The translations under genes and the position numbers were made by a program. The notes under the pieces were generated by a model. The model was given only the letters and a program-made list of their open reading frames with translations. It searched no databases and had not been told where the DNA came from. Source: Rhizobium phaseoli (GTDB lineage Bacteria > Pseudomonadota > Alphaproteobacteria > Rhizobiales > Rhizobiaceae). From it: DNA of 64,000 nucleotides. This document shows, in pieces, positions 11,499 to 21,684 of this stretch. The first letter of the stretch is position 1; every line of letters starts with the position of its first letter. The stretch is from assembly GCF_010668805.1 (NCBI RefSeq), contig NZ_WUFT01000002.1, forward strand, positions 62,001 through 126,000, in the 5' to 3' direction.

Positions 11499-12545
11499 AT
11501 GGCCGAGATCGAGCGACGCATGATCGCGCCGGGTTTCGTGGAGGAGGCGCTCGACAGCCTGCGGCGGTTGGGCAAGCCGACGGCGCCGATCCTTGCCCGC
11601 GTCAACCTTCCGCCTGTCATCGACCAGCCGGTTTCGGCGGAGACCTATGGCGCGCTTTGGCTGGCGATCGCGGCCGCGCTCGACGACGAATTCTTCGGTA
11701 TGGGCGCACGGCCGATGCGCAGCGGCAGCTTCACCCTGCTTTGCCATTGCGTGCTGCATGCACCAACACTCGGACATGCGCTCCGCCGGGCGCTGCGCTT
11801 TCTCGATGTCGTGCTCGACGATCCCCGGGGACGGCTCGTCATTCGCGACGGCTTGGCTGAGGTCGAGCTCACCGATGCCGGCGAGCCGCGTTCGGCCTTC
11901 GCCTACCGCACCTACTGGATCATCCTGCACGGCATCATTTGCTGGCTGGTCGGCCGGCGTATCCCGATCAAGCTCGTCGACTTCCGCTGCGCCGAGCCCC
12001 GCCAAGGCGCCGACTACCAGCTCTTCTTCGGAGCACCGGTGCGGTTCTCGCAAGCCATCAGCCGGCTCGGCTTCGACAGCGCCCTGCTCGACCTGCCGAT
12101 ATCACGCAGCGAACAGGCGCTGAAACAGTTCCTGCGCGGCGCGCCTGCCAATATTCTGGTGCGCTACCGTTACGATGCCGGCATCGCCGCCGCCGTCCGC
12201 CGGCGCTTGAACCTTGCGACGCCCAATGCCTGGACGAACTTCGCCAAGCTCGCCGCCGATATGCGCATGCCGCCCTCCACGCTCCGCCACCGTCTGCACG
12301 ATGAGGGGCAAAGCTATGCCGCCATCAAGGACGACATCCGCCGCGACCTTGCCGTCGAACTGCTGCTAAGCACATCGAACACCATCGGCGAGATCGCTGT
12401 GCAGCTCGGCTATTCCGAACCCAGCGCCTTCTTTCGGGCCTTCCGGAAGTGGATAGGCAAGAGTCCGGAGGCTTTCCGGCGGGAGGGGTCCGGGGAAAGG
12501 AGCGCGAGCGGTAAGATGAGATTCGCGTCATCGGCGACGTCATAG
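11499..12545 (+). CDS. AraC-family transcriptional regulator
   Basis: A 348-residue regulator: an N-terminal ligand-sensing domain of the Arabinose_bd type (about 20-200, with [28 protein letters not shown]) and a C-terminal double helix-turn-helix (about 245-330, with [23 protein letters not shown] and [28 protein letters not shown]). Divergence from the SDR-thiolase-bkd operon makes that operon its probable target, possibly with an acyl-CoA or keto acid as ligand. This is inferred; bkd genes in pseudomonads use an Lrp-type activator instead. A strong stem-loop follows it at 12579-12615. Confidence 0.85.
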   Translation: MAEIERRMIAPGFVEEALDSLRRLGKPTAPILARVNLPPVIDQPVSAETYGALWLAIAAALDDEFFGMGARPMRSGSFTLLCHCVLHAPTLGHALRRALRFLDVVLDDPRGRLVIRDGLAEVELTDAGEPRSAFAYRTYWIILHGIICWLVGRRIPIKLVDFRCAEPRQGADYQLFFGAPVRFSQAISRLGFDSALLDLPISRSEQALKQFLRGAPANILVRYRYDAGIAAAVRRRLNLATPNAWTNFAKLAADMRMPPSTLRHRLHDEGQSYAAIKDDIRRDLAVELLLSTSNTIGEIAVQLGYSEPSAFFRAFRKWIGKSPEAFRREGSGERSASGKMRFASSATS

Positions 12546-12578
12546 AACGGCGCGACTTGGCGCTGGCCGTCCAACATA

Positions 12579-12615
12579 CTCCCTCATGCCTGTGCTTGTC
12601 ACAGGCATGAGGGAG
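12579..12615. repeat. Perfect 16-bp stem-loop after the AraC gene
   Basis: CTCCCTCATGCCTGTG (12579-12594) pairs perfectly with CACAGGCATGAGGGAG (12600-12615) around CTTGT. It may act as a terminator for the regulator gene, although no T tract follows. The CTTGTCACAGG core resembles palindromic intergenic repeats that are common in Rhizobium genomes. Confidence 0.7.
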
Positions 12616-12700
12616 GGCATAGTAATTGCCGGCCGAACGAGCCCCGCTGTGGTGTTCTCTGTACGCCGGCGGCGAGTTTGGCAATTACGCCAACCACACT

Positions 12701-12792
12701 CTCCGTCATCCCAGGCCTCGAGCCTGGGATCCATGCCACGCCTGCCAGTGGATGCGGCGTGGATGCTCGGCTCAAGGCCGAGCATGACGGAG
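12701..12792. repeat. RIME-like palindromic intergenic element
   Basis: An outer perfect repeat (CTCCGTCAT 12701-12709, ATGACGGAG 12784-12792) encloses two smaller palindromes, CCCAGGCCTCGAGCCTGGG and ATGCTCGGC...GCCGAGCAT, plus GGATCCATGCC. This nested mosaic is the architecture of the non-coding palindromic elements dispersed in rhizobial genomes. It occupies most of the gap before the leucine operon. Confidence 0.65.
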
Positions 12793-12857
12793 GGTGGGGG
12801 TGGGCAGGAGAAACCATTCACAACAGACGCCCGTGTTAGCGACACCTAAAGAGCACT

Positions 12858-12885
12858 TTGAACCTTCCGCAACCCGCGCTACATA
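12858..12885 (+). promoter_or_regulatory. Candidate promoter of the leucine/isovalerate operon
   Basis: TTGAAC (12858-12863) and TACATA (12880-12885) with a 16-bp spacer lie 20 bp upstream of the first start codon. GGGAGGAG precedes the ATG. No operator palindrome is obvious. Confidence 0.4.
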
Positions 12886-12904
12886 TTTCAGTGGGAGGAG
12901 TGCC

Positions 12905-14050
12905 ATGTTTGATTTTTCGCTCGGCGACACCGCGGACGCGATCCGTGAAACGACGGCGCGGTTTGCGGCCGATCATATTGCTCCGCTGGCTGCGGAGATC
13001 GACGAAAGCAACACGTTTCCGCGCCAGCTCTGGCCCCGGATGGGGGCGCTCGGCCTGCATGGAATCACCGTCGAGGAAGAATTCGGCGGCGCCGGTCTCG
13101 GTTACCTCGAACACGTTGTCGCCATGGAGGAAGTCTCCCGCGCCTCGGCCTCGGTGGGCTTGAGTTACGGCGCCCATTCCAATCTCTGCGTCAACCAGAT
13201 CCGCCGCTGGGCCTCGCCGGAACAGAAACACCGCCATCTGCCGAAGCTGATCTCCGGCGAACATGTCGGCTCGCTTGCGATGTCGGAGGCCGGCGCCGGT
13301 TCCGATGTAGTCTCGATGCGCCTGCGGGCCGAACGCAAGGGTGATCGCTATATCCTGAACGGCACCAAGTTCTGGATCACCAATGCGCCGCATGCCGACG
13401 TGCTCGTCGTCTATGCCAAGACCGATCCGGCGGCTGGTCCGAGAGGCATTTCCGCCCTCATCATCGAAAAAGGCCTGTCCGGTTTTACCGTCTCGAAAAA
13501 ACTCTCCAAGCTCGGCATGCGCGGCAGCGACACGGCCGAACTGGTGTTTGAGGATTGCGAGGTGCCGGCCGAGGCGCTGATGGGCCGGGAGGGGGAAGGC
13601 GTGAAGATCCTGATGTCCGGCCTCGATTACGAACGCGCCGTGCTTGCGGGCGGCCCGCTCGGCATCATGCAGGCCTGCCTGGATGTCGTGCTGCCCTATG
13701 TGCGCGATCGCAAGCAGTTCGGCAAACCGATCGGCGATTTCCAGCTGATGCAGGCCAAGATCGCCGACATGTATGTGGCGCTGAATTCGGCCCGCGCCTA
13801 TGTCTATTCCGTCGCCCGCGCCTGCGACGCCGGCCGGGCGACACGCACGGATGCGGCCGCCGCGATCCTCTTTGCCAGCGAGAATGCCGTGAAGGTCTCG
13901 CTGGAGGCGATCCAGGCGCTCGGCGGCGCCGGCTATACCAGGGAATGGCCGGTCGAACGCTTCCTGCGCGATGCCAAGCTCTACGATATCGGCGCCGGCA
14001 CCAACGAGATCCGCCGCTACCTGATCGGCCGGGAGCTCATAACGTCATGA
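12905..14050 (+). CDS. liuA: Isovaleryl-CoA dehydrogenase
   Basis: A 381-residue acyl-CoA dehydrogenase. It has [18 protein letters not shown] and [19 protein letters not shown] (FAD and substrate binding), the isovaleryl-CoA-specific region [23 protein letters not shown] with the unusual catalytic Glu of this subfamily ([10 protein letters not shown]), and C-terminal [35 protein letters not shown]. It oxidises isovaleryl-CoA to 3-methylcrotonyl-CoA and passes electrons to ETF. It opens the operon and its TGA overlaps the next ATG (ATGA). Confidence 0.92.
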   Translation: MFDFSLGDTADAIRETTARFAADHIAPLAAEIDESNTFPRQLWPRMGALGLHGITVEEEFGGAGLGYLEHVVAMEEVSRASASVGLSYGAHSNLCVNQIRRWASPEQKHRHLPKLISGEHVGSLAMSEAGAGSDVVSMRLRAERKGDRYILNGTKFWITNAPHADVLVVYAKTDPAAGPRGISALIIEKGLSGFTVSKKLSKLGMRGSDTAELVFEDCEVPAEALMGREGEGVKILMSGLDYERAVLAGGPLGIMQACLDVVLPYVRDRKQFGKPIGDFQLMQAKIADMYVALNSARAYVYSVARACDAGRATRTDAAAAILFASENAVKVSLEAIQALGGAGYTREWPVERFLRDAKLYDIGAGTNEIRRYLIGRELITS

Positions 14051-15657
14051 CGGTGATTTCGACCGCAATCGACCGCGACAGCGACAGCTTCAAGGCCAAT
14101 GCCGTCAAGAACAGAGCCCTGATCGACGAGCTCCACGCCCGTTCGGCGAAAGCGCGGGAGGGCGGATCGCAATCCGCACGCGAGCGCCACACAAGCAAGG
14201 GTAAACTCCTGCCGCGCGACCGCATCCAGCTGCTCCTCGATGCCGGCAGCCCCTTCCTGGAGATCGGCACGCTGGCCGCCAACGGCATGTATGGCGACGA
14301 GGCGCCGGGCGCCGGCATCATATCAGGCATCGGCCGCGTTTCCGGCCGCGAGGTGATGATCGTCGCCAATGACGCGACGGTGAAGGGCGGCGCCTATTAC
14401 CCGCTGACGGTGAAGAAACATCTGCGGGCGCAGGAGATCGCGCTGCAGAATCGGCTGCCCTGCCTCTATCTGGTCGATAGCGGCGGCGCCAATCTTCCGC
14501 ATCAGGCCGAGGTCTTTCCCGACCGCGACCATTTCGGTGCAATCTTCTACAACCAGGCGCAAATGTCGGCCGAAGGCATTCCGCAGATCGCCTGCGTGAT
14601 GGGAAGCTGCACCGCCGGCGGCGCCTACGTGCCGGCCATGTCCGACGAAACGGTCATCGTGCGCAATCAGGGCACGATCTTCCTCGCCGGTCCGCCGCTG
14701 GTCAAAGCCGCCACCGGCGAGATCATCTCGGCCGAAGAGCTCGGCGGCGCCGAGACCCATGGCCGCCGCTCCGGCGTCGTCGATCATGTCGCGGAAAACG
14801 ACGAACATGCGCTGCTCCTGGTGCGCGATATCGCAGCCAGCCTCAACAGCGTCAAATCCGTCGATATCGACGTCACGCCGCCGCGCCCGCCGAAACTCGA
14901 TCCCGGGGATCTCATCGGCCTCATTCCGGATGATGTCCGCTCGCCCTATGACGTGCGCGAGGTGATCGGCCGGATCGTCGACAGCTCGGAACTGCATGAG
15001 TTCAAGCCGCTCTACGGCACGACGCTCGTATGCGGCTTTGCCCGCATCTGGGGCATGCCGGTCGCCGTCATCGCCAATAACGGCGTGCTCTTTTCCGAAA
15101 GCGCGCTGAAGGGGGCGCATTTCATCGAGCTCGCCTGCCAGCGCCGCGTGCCGCTGCTCTTTCTGCAGAATATCTCCGGCTTCATGGTCGGCGGCCGCTA
15201 TGAGGCCGGCGGCATCGCCAAGGATGGGGCAAAGCTGGTGACGGCGGTTGCGACCGCGACCGTGCCGAAAGTCACCGTCATTATCGGCGGCAGCTTCGGC
15301 GCCGGCAATTACGGCATGTGCGGCCGCGCCTATCGCCCGCGTTTCCTCTTCACCTGGCCGAACAGCCGCATCAGCGTCATGGGCGGCGAACAGGCAGCCT
15401 CCGTGCTTGCCACCATCCGCCGCGACGCGATGGAGGCGCGCGGCGAGGACTGGCCGGCCGACGAGGAAGAGGCCTTCAAGGCGCCGATCCGGGCCGGCTA
15501 CGAGGCCGAGGGCAATCCCTATTATGCGACGGCCCGGCTTTGGGACGACGGCATCATCGACCCGCGCCAGACCCGCGATGTGCTCGGCCTTGCCTTTTCC
15601 GCCTGCCTGAATGCCCCGATCCCGAAAGGGCCGCGCTTCGGCCTGTTCAGGATGTGA
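14047..15657 (+). CDS. liuB: Methylcrotonyl-CoA carboxylase beta (carboxyltransferase) subunit
   Basis: A 536-residue carboxyltransferase. Seen are the N-terminal [57 protein letters not shown] (acyl-CoA binding), the C-terminal [31 protein letters not shown], and [20 protein letters not shown], all diagnostic of the methylcrotonyl-CoA type. It transfers CO2 from biotin to 3-methylcrotonyl-CoA. Start ATG 14047 overlaps the liuA stop by 4 nt. The longer open frame running back to 13555 is an out-of-frame shadow of liuA. Confidence 0.93.
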   Translation: MTVISTAIDRDSDSFKANAVKNRALIDELHARSAKAREGGSQSARERHTSKGKLLPRDRIQLLLDAGSPFLEIGTLAANGMYGDEAPGAGIISGIGRVSGREVMIVANDATVKGGAYYPLTVKKHLRAQEIALQNRLPCLYLVDSGGANLPHQAEVFPDRDHFGAIFYNQAQMSAEGIPQIACVMGSCTAGGAYVPAMSDETVIVRNQGTIFLAGPPLVKAATGEIISAEELGGAETHGRRSGVVDHVAENDEHALLLVRDIAASLNSVKSVDIDVTPPRPPKLDPGDLIGLIPDDVRSPYDVREVIGRIVDSSELHEFKPLYGTTLVCGFARIWGMPVAVIANNGVLFSESALKGAHFIELACQRRVPLLFLQNISGFMVGGRYEAGGIAKDGAKLVTAVATATVPKVTVIIGGSFGAGNYGMCGRAYRPRFLFTWPNSRISVMGGEQAASVLATIRRDAMEARGEDWPADEEEAFKAPIRAGYEAEGNPYYATARLWDDGIIDPRQTRDVLGLAFSACLNAPIPKGPRFGLFRM

Positions 15658-15664
15658 GGCGGCG

Positions 15665-17530
15665 ATGATGGACAGTCTTCTCATTGCCAACAGAGGCGAG
15701 ATCGCCCGCCGCATCATCCGCACGGCAAAGATGCTCGGCATCCGCACCATCGCCGTCTATTCCGAGGCCGATGCCGGCCTGCCCTTCGTGAGAGAAGCGG
15801 ACGAGGCGATCGCCATCGGCCCGCCGCCGGCCCGCGAAAGCTATCTCTCTGAGGCAAGAATCCTGGAGGCCGCCCGAAAAACCGGCGCTGCCGCCATCCA
15901 TCCCGGTTACGGTTTCCTGTCGGAAAATGCCGAATTCGCCGAAGCGGTTGAGAAAGCCGGTATCGTCTGGGTCGGCGCGCCGCCGGCGGCGATCCGCGCC
16001 ATGGGGCTCAAGGACGCAGCGAAGGAATTGATGCAGGCGGCCGGCGTGCCCGTCACCCCCGGTTATCTCGGGCCGGACCAGAGCGATGCAAGGCTTGCGG
16101 CCGAAGCCGATGCCATCGGTTATCCCGTGCTCATCAAGGCGGTTGCCGGCGGCGGCGGCAAGGGCATGCGCCGCGTCGACCGCGCGCAGGATTTCGCCGA
16201 GCTTCTCGCCTCTTGTCGCCGTGAGGCAGCTGCCTCCTTCGGCGACGACCGCGTTTTGATCGAACGTTATATCGCCAATCCGCGTCATATCGAGGTGCAG
16301 ATCTTCGCCGACAAATCAGGCAATTGCGTTCATCTCTTCGAGCGCGATTGTTCACTGCAGCGCCGGCATCAGAAGGTCATCGAGGAGGCCCCTGCCCCCG
16401 GCCTCGATACCGCCACGCGGGTAGCGATCTGCGATGCGGCGGTAAAGGCCGCAAAAGCGGTGAATTATGTCGGCGCCGGCACCATCGAATTCATCGCCGA
16501 TGCCTCCTCCGGCCTCAATCCCGACCGCATCTGGTTCATGGAGATGAACACACGGCTGCAGGTGGAACACCCGGTCACCGAAGCCATAACCGGCGAGGAT
16601 CTGGTGCTCTGGCAGCTGAAGGTCGCCAGCGGCGAGCCCTTGCCAAAACGCCAAGACGAGATCGCCGTCAACGGCTGGGCCTTCGAGGCCCGGGTCTATG
16701 CCGAAAATCCCGCCGCCGGCTACCTGCCCTCGACCGGCCGGCTCGAACATCTCAAACTCCCGACGTCCGTCCGCGTCGATAGCGGCGTCGACGAGGGCGA
16801 TGAGATCACCGCCTTCTACGATCCGATGATTGCCAAGATCATTGCGCATGGGCCGAACCGTGAGGCAGCGCTGTGGAAGCTCGCAGCCGCCTGCGCCGGC
16901 ATCGAGGTCTGGCCGGTCAGATCGAATGCCGGTCTTCTCGCCCGCATCGCCACCGACCCGGATTTTCGCGCCGCACGGATCGATACCGGCTTCCTCGACC
17001 GCCACGGCGAAAGCCTTGTGGCGAGCGAGCCGGATGAAACTGTCATCGACAAGGCAGCCGCGGCACTTTCGAAGAGCATGGGCAGCGATCCCTGGTCCGC
17101 ACTTTCCGGCTTCCGCATCGCTGCGACGAGCGACAGCCGCGTGCGTGTGCGCATCGACGGTCATCTCCATTGGGGGCGTGCGCGCCCCGGCCTCGAAGCA
17201 AAGGCGATCGAGATCGACGAAGCGACGGTGCTTTTCGATAGTGGCAATGCCTGGTCGATCGGCCTGCCGCTCGCGAGCGAAATCGAGACAAATCATGGCG
17301 TCGGCGATGGCGCCATCCTTTCGCCCATGCCAGGCCTCGTCATCTCGGTGGATGTCGCAGAAGGCGACCCAGTCGCCAAGGGGGATCGCCTGCTGACGGT
17401 CGAAGCCATGAAGATGGAACATTCGCTGCGGGCGCCCTTCGACGGCATCGTCGGCAAATTGCAGGTTTCCCCGGGTGTCCGCGTCTCGGAAAATCAGCTG
17501 GTCGCCAGCGTCATGAAGGGAGAGGAGTGA
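15665..17530 (+). CDS. liuD: Methylcrotonyl-CoA carboxylase alpha (biotin carboxylase) subunit
   Basis: A 621-residue biotin-dependent subunit. Its N-terminal biotin carboxylase domain has [47 protein letters not shown] (ATP grasp) and [16 protein letters not shown]. The C-terminal biotinyl domain carries Lys583 in EAMKM. It carboxylates biotin with ATP and bicarbonate. Two ATGs (15665, 15668) are equally possible. It begins 8 bp after liuB and its TGA shares a base with the next ATG, so the operon is tightly coupled. Confidence 0.93.
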   Translation: MMDSLLIANRGEIARRIIRTAKMLGIRTIAVYSEADAGLPFVREADEAIAIGPPPARESYLSEARILEAARKTGAAAIHPGYGFLSENAEFAEAVEKAGIVWVGAPPAAIRAMGLKDAAKELMQAAGVPVTPGYLGPDQSDARLAAEADAIGYPVLIKAVAGGGGKGMRRVDRAQDFAELLASCRREAAASFGDDRVLIERYIANPRHIEVQIFADKSGNCVHLFERDCSLQRRHQKVIEEAPAPGLDTATRVAICDAAVKAAKAVNYVGAGTIEFIADASSGLNPDRIWFMEMNTRLQVEHPVTEAITGEDLVLWQLKVASGEPLPKRQDEIAVNGWAFEARVYAENPAAGYLPSTGRLEHLKLPTSVRVDSGVDEGDEITAFYDPMIAKIIAHGPNREAALWKLAAACAGIEVWPVRSNAGLLARIATDPDFRAARIDTGFLDRHGESLVASEPDETVIDKAAAALSKSMGSDPWSALSGFRIAATSDSRVRVRIDGHLHWGRARPGLEAKAIEIDEATVLFDSGNAWSIGLPLASEIETNHGVGDGAILSPMPGLVISVDVAEGDPVAKGDRLLTVEAMKMEHSLRAPFDGIVGKLQVSPGVRVSENQLVASVMKGEE

Positions 17531-17982
17531 TGGCCGGCCGCTATTTCGACGAATGGACGGTCGGCGACCGCATCGCTCACGAAATCCGCCGGACGGTCAC
17601 CGAGACCGACAATCTGCTGTTTTCGACGCTCTCCCACAATCCGCAGCCGCTGCATCTCGATGCCGAATACGCAGCCGGCACCGAATTCGGCCGGATCGTC
17701 GTCAACGGCACCTTCACCTTTGCGCTCACCGTCGGCCTTTCGGTCGGCGAAACCACGCTCGGCACGCTCGTCGCCAATCTCGGCTACGACAAGGTGACGA
17801 TGCCGAAACCGGTCTTCATCGGCGATACGCTGCGGGTGGAAACCGAGGTGACGGAACTGCGCCGCTCGAACTCCCGCCCCGACGCCGGCATCGTCACCTT
17901 CCGGCACATCACTCTGAACCAGCGCGATGAAATCGTCTGTCAGTGCCTGCGCACGGCGATGCTGAAGGTGAAACCGTCATGA
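17530..17982 (+). CDS. MaoC-family hydratase/dehydratase
   Basis: A 150-residue single-domain hot-dog protein. [10 protein letters not shown] at the N-terminus, then [28 protein letters not shown] (the Asp-x-x-x-x-His hydratase signature region), and [23 protein letters not shown]. Such proteins hydrate enoyl-CoA or mesaconyl-CoA-type substrates. Overlapping liuD by one base and the CitE-like gene by four, it belongs to the leucine operon and may replace the usual methylglutaconyl-CoA hydratase (liuC), which is absent. Substrate is inference. Confidence 0.85.
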   Translation: MAGRYFDEWTVGDRIAHEIRRTVTETDNLLFSTLSHNPQPLHLDAEYAAGTEFGRIVVNGTFTFALTVGLSVGETTLGTLVANLGYDKVTMPKPVFIGDTLRVETEVTELRRSNSRPDAGIVTFRHITLNQRDEIVCQCLRTAMLKVKPS

Positions 17983-18815
17983 GGCTGCGCTCGCTGCTCT
18001 TCGTGCCCGGCGACCGGCCGGAACGTTTCGAAAAAGCGCTCGCCTCGGGTGCCGATGCCGTCATTCTCGATCTGGAGGATTCGGTTGCGCCTGCGAATAA
18101 GCCAATAGCGCGCGCGCGCGTGCACGAATTCGCCCTAAGCCATTCCGGCGAAACCGCTCTCCTCATCCGCATCAATCCCCTCACCTCTCCTGAATTCGAG
18201 GACGACCTTGCCGCTCTGAGCGGCCTTCACCCTTTCGCGATCGTGCTGCCGAAGGCCGAGGGCGCGGCTTCCGTGCGCAAACTCGCAGCCTCGCTTACGT
18301 CGGCCTTTCCCATTTTGCCGATCGCGACGGAAACGGCGTCGGCGATCTTCGAGATCGGCAGTTACCGGGAGGTCTCGACCAGCCTCTGCGGCCTGACCTG
18401 GGGTGCCGAGGATCTGCCCGCTGCGATGGGGGCCACGGCCGCGCGGAGGACGGATGGCCGCTATACGCCACCGTACGAACTTGCACGCTCGCTCACGCTA
18501 TTTGCAGCCCATGCCGCCGCCGTTCCCGCAATCGAAACCGTCTATCCCGATTTTCACGATCTCAAAGGTCTGAGCACCTATCTCGGCCGCGCTCGGCGAG
18601 ACGGCTTTTCCGGCATGATGGCCATCCATCCGAGCCAGATCGAAGCGATCAATCACGCCTTTACGCCGGATGCGTCTGAAATCGCCTGGGCCGAGAAAGT
18701 CGCTGCCGCCTTTGCCGCCAGCCCCGACGCCGGCGTCATCCAACTTGACGGGCGCATGCTCGACCTGCCGCATCTCAAGCTCGCGCTCCGCCTTCTGAAG
18801 AGCGCCGGACAATAG
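17979..18815 (+). CDS. HpcH/HpaI-family CoA-ester lyase (CitE-like)
   Basis: A 278-residue TIM-barrel lyase: [21 protein letters not shown] at the N-terminus, [16 protein letters not shown] (metal-binding region), [32 protein letters not shown] (Glu ligand) and [16 protein letters not shown] at the C-terminus. It resembles citramalyl-CoA/beta-methylmalyl-CoA lyases. ATG 17979 overlaps the maoC stop (ATGA). Adjacent to a MaoC hydratase, it may cleave a hydroxyacyl-CoA formed in the same operon, in the place where HMG-CoA lyase would be expected. It ends 10 bp before the convergent outer-membrane factor gene. Confidence 0.85.
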   Translation: MRLRSLLFVPGDRPERFEKALASGADAVILDLEDSVAPANKPIARARVHEFALSHSGETALLIRINPLTSPEFEDDLAALSGLHPFAIVLPKAEGAASVRKLAASLTSAFPILPIATETASAIFEIGSYREVSTSLCGLTWGAEDLPAAMGATAARRTDGRYTPPYELARSLTLFAAHAAAVPAIETVYPDFHDLKGLSTYLGRARRDGFSGMMAIHPSQIEAINHAFTPDASEIAWAEKVAAAFAASPDAGVIQLDGRMLDLPHLKLALRLLKSAGQ

Positions 18816-18825
18816 TCTCCGCCGA

Positions 18826-20277
18826 TCAGCCCGATTTTGCGGTTGGCTTGGAGGCGACCTGCTCCGACTCGAGGTAACCGGCACCGATGGCGACGTAGAG
18901 GTCGACATAGTCCTTGGCGACCTGCTGAACGGTGGCGGCAAGGCTTGCCTCCGCATCGGAGACCGAACGCTGCGCATCCAGAATATCGAGCAGCGACGAC
19001 GCGCCATCCTTGTAGCTCGTGGTCGAAAGTGCCAGCGATTCCTGCGCCGTCTGCACCTGCCGGCGCAACGGCTCCAGCGTCTGCGTGTCGCGACGAACCG
19101 CCGTCAGCGCGTTTTCGACCTCTTCGACGCCGTTCAGCACCACCGCCTTCCAGGCGAGATACTGGGTCTTCGCATCGGATTTTTCGATATCGACATTGGC
19201 GCGCAACGTGCCACCGTCGAAGATCGGCAGGTTGAGCGAGGGCCCGAAGGACCAGCTGGTCAGACTTGCGCCTTTGGCGCCCGAGGATTTGACCCAGCTC
19301 GGCGAGATCGAGCCGGAGAGCGTGATCGACGGGTAGAGCTGGGCCTCGGCTGCGCCGATATCGGCAACGGCAGCCGCCAGTTCGCGTTCGGCCTTGCGAA
19401 TATCGGGACGATTGCGGATGAGATCGGCGGGAATGCCGGCGCGCATGTCGCCGCGGAAGACCGGTTGCCCGGCACTCTTCTGAAGCTCACCCATCAGCGA
19501 AGATGCCGGCATTCCGAGCAGCGTGGCAATGTGATGGGCCGATTCCGTGAAGCTCTTTTCCAGCCCGGGAATATCGGCCTTCGTCGACTGCACCAGGCCT
19601 TCGGCCTGAACGACATCGAGGCGAGAGGCCGCGCCGGCTTTCAATTGCAGCAGCGTGAGCTCGTAGGTCTGCTGGCGGGATTTCACACTCGCCTGCGAAA
19701 GGGCGATGCGCTCCTGGTAATAGCGGGCGTCGATATAGCTCCCGACGAGATCTTTGAGAAAAGTGAGCTTGGCATTGTCGGCCGTCGCATAGGCGGCCCC
19801 CAACGAGGCAATTGCGCTCTCCCTGGAGCGACGATACTGGCCGAAGAAATCGAGCAGCCAGGAGAGGCTGGCCTCCCCGCCCGTCGTGTTCGTGGTGCCG
19901 ACCGTGGTGCGCAGCCGACCCTTCTCGCCGGATAATGTGTGCGAAGCATCGACAGTCAGGCTCGGCAGGCCGCCGGCGGCGGCGACGGTGATATTGGCTG
20001 AAGCCGCGTTGATGCTTTCGAGCGCCTGCAGCACGTCGAGGTTCTCGCTGAGGCCATGCGCCACCAGGCCGTCGAGCCGCTTGTCGCGATAGGCCGTCCA
20101 CCACTCTTCCGTCACGACATTGCCGTTGCTCTTATTGCCCCCTTCTTCGAATTTGGCGGGAAGCGGCATTTGCGGGGGAACGTGATCCGGGCCGCTGACG
20201 CAACCGGTCAGCAGAAGCGTCAGTGCGGATGCAGCGTAGCGGAGGGATGATAATCTTGTGCGAAGCGACGTACTCAC
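18826..20277 (-). CDS. RND efflux outer-membrane lipoprotein (OprM/NodT family)
   Basis: A 483-residue TolC-like outer-membrane factor. The signal sequence ends with a lipobox (LTGC), so Cys near residue 26 is expected to be acylated. Two OEP repeats follow (about 70-280 and 290-470; LLGMPASSL, PDIRKAERELAAAVADIGAAEAQLYPS, LALSTTSYKDGASSLLDILDAQRS). It completes a tripartite pump with the fusion protein and RND protein encoded at 22.6-26.8 kb. The start is GTG 20277; no ATG precedes the signal peptide. A repeated GTTAAG-type box lies 50-90 bp upstream and matches the regulator promoter. Confidence 0.9.
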   Translation of the reverse strand: MSTSLRTRLSSLRYAASALTLLLTGCVSGPDHVPPQMPLPAKFEEGGNKSNGNVVTEEWWTAYRDKRLDGLVAHGLSENLDVLQALESINAASANITVAAAGGLPSLTVDASHTLSGEKGRLRTTVGTTNTTGGEASLSWLLDFFGQYRRSRESAIASLGAAYATADNAKLTFLKDLVGSYIDARYYQERIALSQASVKSRQQTYELTLLQLKAGAASRLDVVQAEGLVQSTKADIPGLEKSFTESAHHIATLLGMPASSLMGELQKSAGQPVFRGDMRAGIPADLIRNRPDIRKAERELAAAVADIGAAEAQLYPSITLSGSISPSWVKSSGAKGASLTSWSFGPSLNLPIFDGGTLRANVDIEKSDAKTQYLAWKAVVLNGVEEVENALTAVRRDTQTLEPLRRQVQTAQESLALSTTSYKDGASSLLDILDAQRSVSDAEASLAATVQQVAKDYVDLYVAIGAGYLESEQVASKPTAKSG

Positions 20278-20327
20278 GGGCGAGCCTTCTGAACCGGGAT
20301 CGTGAGTTCAGGCTTAGCGAGACCAGC

Positions 20328-20364
20328 GTTAATGGCGGTTAAGAAACTGTAAAGTTAGGTAAAA
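20328..20364. promoter_or_regulatory. Putative response-regulator box upstream of the outer-membrane factor
   Basis: GTTAAT (20328), GTTAAG (20338) and GTAAAG (20349) are direct repeats spaced 10-11 bp, followed by AAGTTAGGTAAAA (20352-20364). The last 13 bases are found inverted and identical at 22433-22445 in the regulator/pump promoter. Tandem repeats at helical spacing are typical of OmpR/PhoB-family sites. Confidence 0.6.
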
Positions 20365-20392
20365 TCCGGCACCGCCCGTCGAGCGGCCTAAA

Positions 20393-21682
20393 TCAGGCTT
20401 CATCGCCGGCCGAACCGTAGGGCATCGGCCGCCTCGGAAGCTCCAGGGTGATCGCCAGGCCGCCGGCCGCCGGCAGCGAGGCATGCACGCGCCCGCCATG
20501 ACGCTCGATCGCCTGCCGGGTGATGGCAAGACCCAGGCCGTATCCGCCTCTCGGCACGGCGTCTTTGCCCCGGGAAAACGGCTGGAAGATGCGTTCGAGT
20601 TCGTCACGGCCGACGCCCGGCCCCTGGTCTCCAACGCGGATCGTAAGGCGATCGGTCGTCGCCTCGCAGGACACTGATATACGCGAATGCTCGGCCGTAT
20701 ATTTGACGGCGTTGCGGACGACGTTTTCGAGCGCCCTGTAGATCAGTTCGCCTTCGACCTCGGCCCGGAAGATGCCGTCGACACTCGTCGTGATCGTAAC
20801 CTCGCGGGCTTGGGCTTCGAATGCCGCATCGCCGAGGATTTCATTCAGCAGCTCGATGACGTCGAGAGTCTGCGTCTTCAGCGGCCGGCCGGATCCCGCC
20901 GTCAGCCTGGCAAGGGTCAGAACCTCGCCCACCAGCGTATCAAGCCGTTCGACCTCCCTGTCCATACGGTCGAGCATGGTGCCGAGTTTGGCCGGGCTTT
21001 GCCTGAGAACGCCGACGGCCGCCTGCAGGCGGGACAAGGGCGAACGCAGTTCGTGGGAGACGTCGTGGAACAGCCGCTGCTGCGCATCCTGGAGTTCCTG
21101 AAGCCGGGCGGCGCTCGCATCGAAATCATAGGCGAGTGCCGTCACTTCATCCTTTCGGCCAGCCATCTTGTCGCCGATGCGAAAATCGAAGCGGCCATGG
21201 GCAAGCGCGCTCAGGCCGTCGCGCAGATGCACGACGGGGCGAATGAGGTATCGCGCCAATGCGCCGGCCGCGATCGTGCTGGCGATCAGGATGGTGATCC
21301 ACGGCATGAACGGGCCAAGACTGTCGAAGATGGAACTGGCCGGGGCCGACACGGAAAGCCGGTAGCAGACGCCATCCTTCAGCACGGATCGGGTGGTCAG
21401 CGTGTTCTTCGCAGCGCAGGCAGCGGCTTCCGCAGGCTTCGAAAGGCTGAGGCTGAGCGGCTGCGTCTTCTCGCTTGTGCTGACAAAACGGGCAGCGGCG
21501 TCTTCGCCATCCTGAACCAGAATATTTGCGGTCAGGTTGAGCACGATCGTCCGCCGCTCCTGTTCGAGCTCGCCTGCGAAGGGAACCGCCTGAAGCAGCT
21601 TGACGATCAGGATGATGACAGCGAGGCTTGCCGCCAGCGTCAGCCAGATGATCCTGAAGAATTTCCAGAAAAGCCGGGGCAT
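20393..21682 (-). CDS. Sensor histidine kinase
   Basis: A 429-residue membrane kinase. TM1 is at about 10-33, followed by a short periplasmic domain containing a Cys pair (AACAAKN...DGVCYR), TM2 at about 125-148 and a HAMP domain (RPVVHLRDGLSALAHGRFDFRIG). The HisKA H-box is HDVSHELRSPLSRLQ. The ATPase domain has ALENVVRNAVKYT (N), DQGPGVG (G1), FQPFSRG (F) and GGYGLGLAI (G2). It starts 2 bp after its response regulator. It probably senses an envelope signal or the pump's substrate. Confidence 0.92.
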   Translation of the reverse strand: MPRLFWKFFRIIWLTLAASLAVIILIVKLLQAVPFAGELEQERRTIVLNLTANILVQDGEDAAARFVSTSEKTQPLSLSLSKPAEAAACAAKNTLTTRSVLKDGVCYRLSVSAPASSIFDSLGPFMPWITILIASTIAAGALARYLIRPVVHLRDGLSALAHGRFDFRIGDKMAGRKDEVTALAYDFDASAARLQELQDAQQRLFHDVSHELRSPLSRLQAAVGVLRQSPAKLGTMLDRMDREVERLDTLVGEVLTLARLTAGSGRPLKTQTLDVIELLNEILGDAAFEAQAREVTITTSVDGIFRAEVEGELIYRALENVVRNAVKYTAEHSRISVSCEATTDRLTIRVGDQGPGVGRDELERIFQPFSRGKDAVPRGGYGLGLAITRQAIERHGGRVHASLPAAGGLAITLELPRRPMPYGSAGDEA

Positions 21683-21684
21683 GG

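Noticed and set aside
13555..14046. Upstream extension of the liuB open frame
   Set aside because: It runs through liuA out of frame; the conserved protein begins at ATG 14047, which overlaps the liuA stop.
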